18,543 nt of DNA from Bacteroidales bacterium UBA3824. Lineage in GTDB: Bacteria > Bacteroidota > Bacteroidia > Bacteroidales > UBA3824. Shown here piece after piece: positions 14,498-18,543 of the stretch. Where the stretch lies: positions 5,111 through 23,653 of the forward strand of contig DGIK01000225.1 in assembly GCA_002393195.1 (NCBI GenBank), in the 5' to 3' direction. The translations under genes and the position numbers were made by a program. Under the pieces are notes generated by a model. The model ran no database searches, was not told the origin of the DNA, and saw only the letters and a list, made by a program, of their open reading frames with translations. Numbering within the stretch: position 1 is the first letter of the stretch; each line of letters starts with the position of its first letter.

Positions 14498-16540
14498 TCA
14501 ATTTTTTTCGTCATTTTTTTGCGGCTCGCGTGGTAGCGTGATGATGAAGGATGAGCCTTTGCCGAGCGTGGATTCTATGTTGAGCGTGCCTTTGTGCCGC
14601 TGTATGAACTCCTTGGAGATTATCAGACCCATACCCGTGCCGGTCTCTCCCGATGTGCCTTTGGTGGAATTGAGCTCAATGGTGCCGAGTATTTTTTTGA
14701 TGGTCTCTTGTGTCATTCCCACGCCGTTGTCTTCTATGGTAATCTCTGTGTTGTCGGCTGTCTGGCTTGAGCTTATCACGATGAGCCCGCCTTCGTTGGT
14801 GAATTTGATGGCGTTGGAGACGATGTTGCGGATTATGGTCTGCAGCATCGGCTTGTCTGCCCATACGGTGTCGTCGGTTGTGGTGCTGTTGATGAGCATT
14901 ATGTGCTTGCGCTCCGCCTGCACTTTGATTTCGTTGAGGGTTTCGGCGGCGGTGGCGTGCACGTTGAGGGTTTCGGGGTTGAATTGTATGGTGTTTTGCT
15001 GTGTGCGCGCCCATACGAGCAGGTTGTCGAGGAGTTCGTATGCGCCTTTCGCTGATTGGTGCAATACCTTAGCCATATCTACGGAGCGTTGGTCCACTTC
15101 GGGGTTGAGCCGGCGTGTGAGCAGTTCGGAGAGTCCGTTGATGGCGTTGAGCGGGTTGCGGAGGTCGTGCGCGATTATGGATATAAACTTGTTTTTGGTG
15201 TCGATTGCCTTTTGGAGCTCGCTGTTGCGGTCGTCGAGCATTACGTTGAGTTTTTTGAGCTGGCGTGCGCGATCCTTGTTTTCTTGGAGGATGCGCGTCT
15301 CTTCGGTGATGTCGTTGATGATGGCAGCCACGAAGTTGGGCTCCGGCATATACATATTGACCTGAAAGTCTATCTCCTTGTCGGGCAAGTGAGTCTTGAA
15401 ACTTACCGACCGCCCCGTTTCGGCGACGTTGAGCAACGCTTTGTAAAAATCTGCCGGATACAAGGGGTTGTTTTCTCTCATACGGTTTCCGTAACGCTTT
15501 GTGGTGTCAGTTCTTACGATTTCGCTTAGTTTGGCGTTGCCTTCGCGGAAATAGAGGTTGCCGTCCTTGTACTCCGCGAGCAGGAATCCCGAGGTCATAT
15601 TGTCGAATAGCAGCTGACGTTTGGTCTTTTGGAGTTGGAGCGAGTTGTTTATTTTTTGGAGGTAATTGGCGAGGTCGCGGTTTACCTTCATCTCTTCCTC
15701 CGAATTGTCGCGTGATTCGCGGAGGTCGCAGATGGTGGATGTGAGTTCCTGGATGGCGTTTTGCTCGAAGGTAACGTCTTCGATGTTCACTATTACCGTG
15801 CGCCTCGTGCCGTAGTCCATAGGCACCATCGAAATCCTGAGCGACCTCTTGTGCGGACGCCCGTCTCGCTGTATCTGTGCGTATGAGAATATTTTTTTGA
15901 TTACCTTTTTGCCGGAGGAGAATACCTCGTTTACCAATTCGTAGAGCTTGCAAAATTCGCAGTTTTGGGCGCACCTGCCGCCGTCTTCGTGAAAATTTTG
16001 GCACGAAAGCAGGTCGCAAAACATCCTATTGAAGGCGTCTTCTTTCTCGATGTTGTACTTGTTGCAGAATGTGGCGTTTGCAAATAGTATGCGCCCCATA
16101 TCGTCGGTGATTACCATCATCGCGGGCATCGTGTCGAGGAATACTTCAAGGTTGGTGTTGTGGAAGTGCCTCAGCTGATTGAACCTCTCAAAAATGCACT
16201 TGACTTTCGCCTCGAAGATGTTTTGGTCCAATGGCTTGCGGATGAAGTCGTCGATATTGAGTTCAAAGGCGCGGCAAATCAAGTCTTTCTTCTTCTCGGA
16301 GCCGTATAGCACCACCATTTTGTAAGGTTTGGCTTCTTGGATGAGAGTTTCGAGCGCGGAGTCGTCCGTTACCGAGTCTATGTCAACGAACACGGCGCGG
16401 ATGTCAACGTCGGTGATGTATCTGCCGGCGTCGCCCACGGTCTCCAAGCAAATAAATTCGTAGCCGAGCTGTTCTAAAACGTCGGTAAAAATTTTTTTGC
16501 AGGAATCGTCGTTGCCATTTATGATAAGTACCTTTGACAT
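14498..16540 (-). CDS. Sensor histidine kinase with N-terminal receiver domain, REC-PAS-PAS-HisKA-HATPase
   Basis: The 680-residue soluble protein starts with a receiver domain (1-120) that has the acidic pair Asp11-Asp12, phospho-acceptor Asp53 (VFVDID) and Lys102 (RKP). The usual Thr/Ser on strand 4 is replaced (VLYGSE). A PAS domain (about 130-258) carries a cysteine cluster: Cys175, 180, 190, 194 and 197. After a coiled coil comes a second PAS (about 308-415). HisKA has His458 in IAHDLRNPLNAI, and HATPase_c (about 555-670) has N box VSNAIKF, G1 DNGVGM and G2 GTGMGL. A receiver at the input end suggests that phosphorylation by another kinase tunes it. It starts 19 bases after the gmk stop, so it belongs to that operon. 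Confidence 0.9.
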   Translation of the reverse strand: MSKVLIINGNDDSCKKIFTDVLEQLGYEFICLETVGDAGRYITDVDIRAVFVDIDSVTDDSALETLIQEAKPYKMVVLYGSEKKKDLICRAFELNIDDFIRKPLDQNIFEAKVKCIFERFNQLRHFHNTNLEVFLDTMPAMMVITDDMGRILFANATFCNKYNIEKEDAFNRMFCDLLSCQNFHEDGGRCAQNCEFCKLYELVNEVFSSGKKVIKKIFSYAQIQRDGRPHKRSLRISMVPMDYGTRRTVIVNIEDVTFEQNAIQELTSTICDLRESRDNSEEEMKVNRDLANYLQKINNSLQLQKTKRQLLFDNMTSGFLLAEYKDGNLYFREGNAKLSEIVRTDTTKRYGNRMRENNPLYPADFYKALLNVAETGRSVSFKTHLPDKEIDFQVNMYMPEPNFVAAIINDITEETRILQENKDRARQLKKLNVMLDDRNSELQKAIDTKNKFISIIAHDLRNPLNAINGLSELLTRRLNPEVDQRSVDMAKVLHQSAKGAYELLDNLLVWARTQQNTIQFNPETLNVHATAAETLNEIKVQAERKHIMLINSTTTDDTVWADKPMLQTIIRNIVSNAIKFTNEGGLIVISSSQTADNTEITIEDNGVGMTQETIKKILGTIELNSTKGTSGETGTGMGLIISKEFIQRHKGTLNIESTLGKGSSFIITLPREPQKNDEKN

Positions 16541-16559
16541 TGTAAGTTGTAATTATTTT

Positions 16560-17123
16560 TTATTTCAAAAAACCGCCAATTATGCCGCTGAACTCCGCGA
16601 ATGCCTTCTCCAAGTCGTCGTTGACTACAACGTGGTCAAACATCGGTGCGCGCTGCATCTCCTGCGCTGCCTTGGAGACACGCTTGTCGATTTCCTCGAT
16701 GGAATCGGTGCCGCGTCCCACGAGCCTGCGCCTCAGCTCCTCCACCGACGGCGGCTGTATGAATACGGAGATGGCATCGTCGCCAAATTTTTTCTTCAGG
16801 TTGATGCCGCCTTCCACATCGACGTCGAAGATGATGTTGTTGCCCTTTGCAAAAATCCTCTCCAACTCGCTGCGGAGCGTGCCGTAGTAGCGTCCTTCAT
16901 ATACTTGCTCGTACTCTACGAATTGGTCGGCGTCGATGCGCTGCTTGAAGTCGCTGACGGTAAGGAAATAATAATCCTTGCCATCCACTTCCTGCCCGCG
17001 TGGGGCGCGTGTGGTGGCAGATACAGAAAATTCGAGCCTCAACTCCTTGATAGCCATTAATTTGCCGATGAGTGTGCTCTTGCCAGATCCCGACGGCGCG
17101 GATATTATGACGATTTTGTTCAT
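16560..17123 (-). CDS. gmk: Guanylate kinase
   Basis: Guanylate kinase converts GMP and ATP to GDP and ADP, an essential step in purine nucleotide supply. The 187-residue protein has the P-loop APSGSGKST (residues 9-17), the GMP-binding SATTRAPRGQEVDGKDYYF and YGT motifs, the lid region DVDVEGG and the late RRLVGRGTDS segment. The in-frame ATG at 17177 would add 18 residues not typical of the family, so MNKIVIISAP at 17123 is used. The gene is the first of a minus-strand run with two sensor kinases. Upstream, across a 161-base gap, lies lysS in the opposite direction. No clear promoter box for gmk is seen in that gap. Confidence 0.95.
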   Translation of the reverse strand: MNKIVIISAPSGSGKSTLIGKLMAIKELRLEFSVSATTRAPRGQEVDGKDYYFLTVSDFKQRIDADQFVEYEQVYEGRYYGTLRSELERIFAKGNNIIFDVDVEGGINLKKKFGDDAISVFIQPPSVEELRRRLVGRGTDSIEEIDKRVSKAAQEMQRAPMFDHVVVNDDLEKAFAEFSGIIGGFLK

Positions 17124-17150
17124 AGCGGTCTTTTTATTTCCTTTTAACGC

Positions 17151-17180
17151 TAATTGTTGCAAAAATGTTACCAACAATTA
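17151..17180. repeat. Inverted repeat in the gmk-lysS divergent region
   Basis: TAATTGTTG (17151-17159) and CAACAATTA (17172-17180) are perfect reverse complements 12 bases apart, followed on the plus strand by seven T. It may be an operator for gmk or a hairpin in its leader. Confidence 0.6.
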
Positions 17181-17226
17181 TTTTTTTCAGAGAGTTTTGT
17201 ATGATTGTTAAATGAAATAAAAAAAA

Positions 17227-17258
17227 TTTTGCTACATCAATAGATTTCAGTACCTTTG
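17227..17258 (+). promoter_or_regulatory. Bacteroidota vegetative promoter of lysS
   Basis: TTTTG (17227-17231), a 19-base spacer and TACCTTTG (17251-17258) match the phylum's -33/-7 consensus at all defined positions. The predicted transcript start is near 17265, about 20 bases before the ATG. Confidence 0.9.
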
Positions 17259-17284
17259 CGCCAATTAAATAAGACACAAAAACG

Positions 17285-18543
17285 ATGAACAATCTCGAAC
17301 TTTCAGAACAGGAACAGATAAGGAGGCAGTCGCTTGCACGTCTCCGCGAACTTGGCATCGACCCATATCCGGCTGCCAAATACGACATTAACGCGCACAC
17401 CGACGAAATCCGCAACAATTATTCTCCTGAAAAAAACAACTATCAGGACGTTTGTCTTGCGGGCAGGATTATGAGCCGCCGCATTATGGGCGCATCGTCG
17501 TTCACCGAGTTGCAGGACGAAAAGGGCAGGATTCAGTGCTACTTCAACCGCGACGTCATCTGCCCCGGCGACGACAAGACCATGTACAACGAGGTCTATA
17601 AAAAACTCCTCGACATCGGCGACATCATCGGCGTAAAGGGCTACGCTTTCCTCACAAAGACCGGCGAACTCTCTGTGCACGTGCAGGAATTTACGGTATT
17701 GTGCAAGTCATTGAAGCCGCTCCCAATCGTCAAGGAAAAGGACGGCAAGGTCTATGACGCATTCACCGACCCCGAACAGCGTTACAGGAAGCGTTACGTG
17801 GATTTGATTGTCAACCCCAAAGTAAAAGAGGTGTTCATCAAGAGGACCAAGCTCGTCAATACGATGCGCCAGTACCTCGATTCGATTGGCTGCCTCGAGG
17901 TGGAGACCCCGATTCTCCAGCCGATTTATGGCGGCGCGTCGGCTCGTCCGTTCAAGACGCACCACAACGCGATGGACCAGACATTGTATCTCCGCATCGC
18001 CAACGAACTTTACCTCAAAAAACTCATCGTGGGCGGTTTTGAGGGCGTTTACGAATTTTCCAAGGACTTCCGCAACGAGGGTATGGACAGGTTCCACAAT
18101 CCCGAGTTTACGCAGATAGAATTGTACGTGGCGTACAAGGATTATTTTTGGATGATGGACACCGTGGAGGAGATGGTGGAAAAAGTAGCCATCGCCACCA
18201 ACGGCACTACAAAAATCAAGGTCGGCAACAACGAGATTGATTTCAAGCGTCCGTGGCAGAGGTTCACGATGTTTGAGGCTATCGAGCACTATACAGGTGT
18301 TGACATTTCGGAGATGGATGAAGCCCAACTCGCCGAGACCGCCAAGAAGTTTGGCGTGGAGGTCGATAGCACAATGGGCAAGGGCAAACTCATCGACGAA
18401 ATTTTTGGCGAGACCTGCGAGGCCAAGATTATTCAGCCTACTTTCATCACCGACTATCCTGTCGAGATGTCGCCCCTGACCAAAATGCACCGCTCAAAGC
18501 CCGGACTGACCGAACGCTTCGAGCTGATGGTCAACGGCAAGGA
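17285..18543 (+). CDS. lysS: Lysyl-tRNA synthetase, class II (3' end outside window)
   Basis: LysS charges tRNA-Lys with lysine in an ATP-dependent reaction. The open frame runs from the ATG at 17285 through 419 complete codons to the window edge without a stop. The N-terminal OB-fold anticodon-binding domain spans about residues 55-150 ([32 protein letters not shown]). The class II catalytic core follows: motif 1 ends in EVETPIL (Pro209), then come [16 protein letters not shown] and [14 protein letters not shown]. Motif 2 is [18 protein letters not shown] with Arg263. The SPLTKMHR segment is close to the right edge. Motif 3 is not in the window. The start is supported by the promoter immediately upstream and by alignment of [22 protein letters not shown] with family N-termini. 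Confidence 0.96.
   Translation, partial: MNNLELSEQEQIRRQSLARLRELGIDPYPAAKYDINAHTDEIRNNYSPEKNNYQDVCLAGRIMSRRIMGASSFTELQDEKGRIQCYFNRDVICPGDDKTMYNEVYKKLLDIGDIIGVKGYAFLTKTGELSVHVQEFTVLCKSLKPLPIVKEKDGKVYDAFTDPEQRYRKRYVDLIVNPKVKEVFIKRTKLVNTMRQYLDSIGCLEVETPILQPIYGGASARPFKTHHNAMDQTLYLRIANELYLKKLIVGGFEGVYEFSKDFRNEGMDRFHNPEFTQIELYVAYKDYFWMMDTVEEMVEKVAIATNGTTKIKVGNNEIDFKRPWQRFTMFEAIEHYTGVDISEMDEAQLAETAKKFGVEVDSTMGKGKLIDEIFGETCEAKIIQPTFITDYPVEMSPLTKMHRSKPGLTERFELMVNGK

Noticed and set aside
17303..18490. Two long minus-strand open frames (17303-17680 and 17708-18490)
   Set aside because: They lie antisense to the clear lysyl-tRNA synthetase frame and show no family motifs. They arise from codon bias of the real gene.

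Overview
The window is chromosomal DNA from a member of the Bacteroidota, most likely the order Bacteroidales. Three things point there. Several genes carry the phylum's own promoter form (a TTG-type -33 box and a TAnnTTTG -7 box), for example upstream of lysS and of the first lipoprotein gene. Most starts lack a strong Shine-Dalgarno sequence. The protein types also fit: two adjacent lipoproteins with an SC-type lipobox, the Nif3 plus zinc-ribbon pair, a ROK-type glucokinase and soluble PAS sensor kinases. No tRNA, rRNA, CRISPR array, transposase or phage module was seen.

Layout. Positions 1-456 hold the 3' end of recA with a terminator. At 650-2902 lies a secreted tandem CE1-type esterase with two complete early-set plus hydrolase units. 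The 372-base gap that follows is unusually structured. It holds a terminator, a perfect 30-bp inverted repeat built from 10-bp repeats, two further palindromes and a textbook sigma-54 (-24/-12) promoter that drives the small heat-shock gene hsp20 (3275-3694). Next come a Nif3-family metalloprotein and a coiled-coil zinc-ribbon protein one base apart, then two lipoproteins of unknown function, the second with a FISUMP-like C-terminal region. They end at a bidirectional terminator facing an ECF sigma factor gene on the minus strand.

The plus strand resumes with a ROK sugar kinase (8764-9705) and, 25 bases later, a single-pass membrane protein with three Ig/transthyretin-like repeats and a YfaP/DUF2135-like C-terminal domain (9731-11422). 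The minus strand then carries a GH24-type lysozyme with a Cys in place of the usual active-site Asp. It also carries a tight minus-strand operon read as guanylate kinase, REC-PAS-PAS-histidine kinase, PAS-PAS-GAF-histidine kinase. Divergent from gmk, behind a near-perfect phylum promoter, is lysS (lysyl-tRNA synthetase), which runs off the right edge.

Functionally the window mixes housekeeping genes (recA, gmk, lysS, glucokinase) with envelope and signalling genes. The most notable points are the sigma-54 control region of hsp20, the paired output-less sensor kinases behind gmk with a five-cysteine PAS domain, and the membrane-anchored repeat-DUF2135 protein. I see no convincing evidence for a defence system or mobile element.
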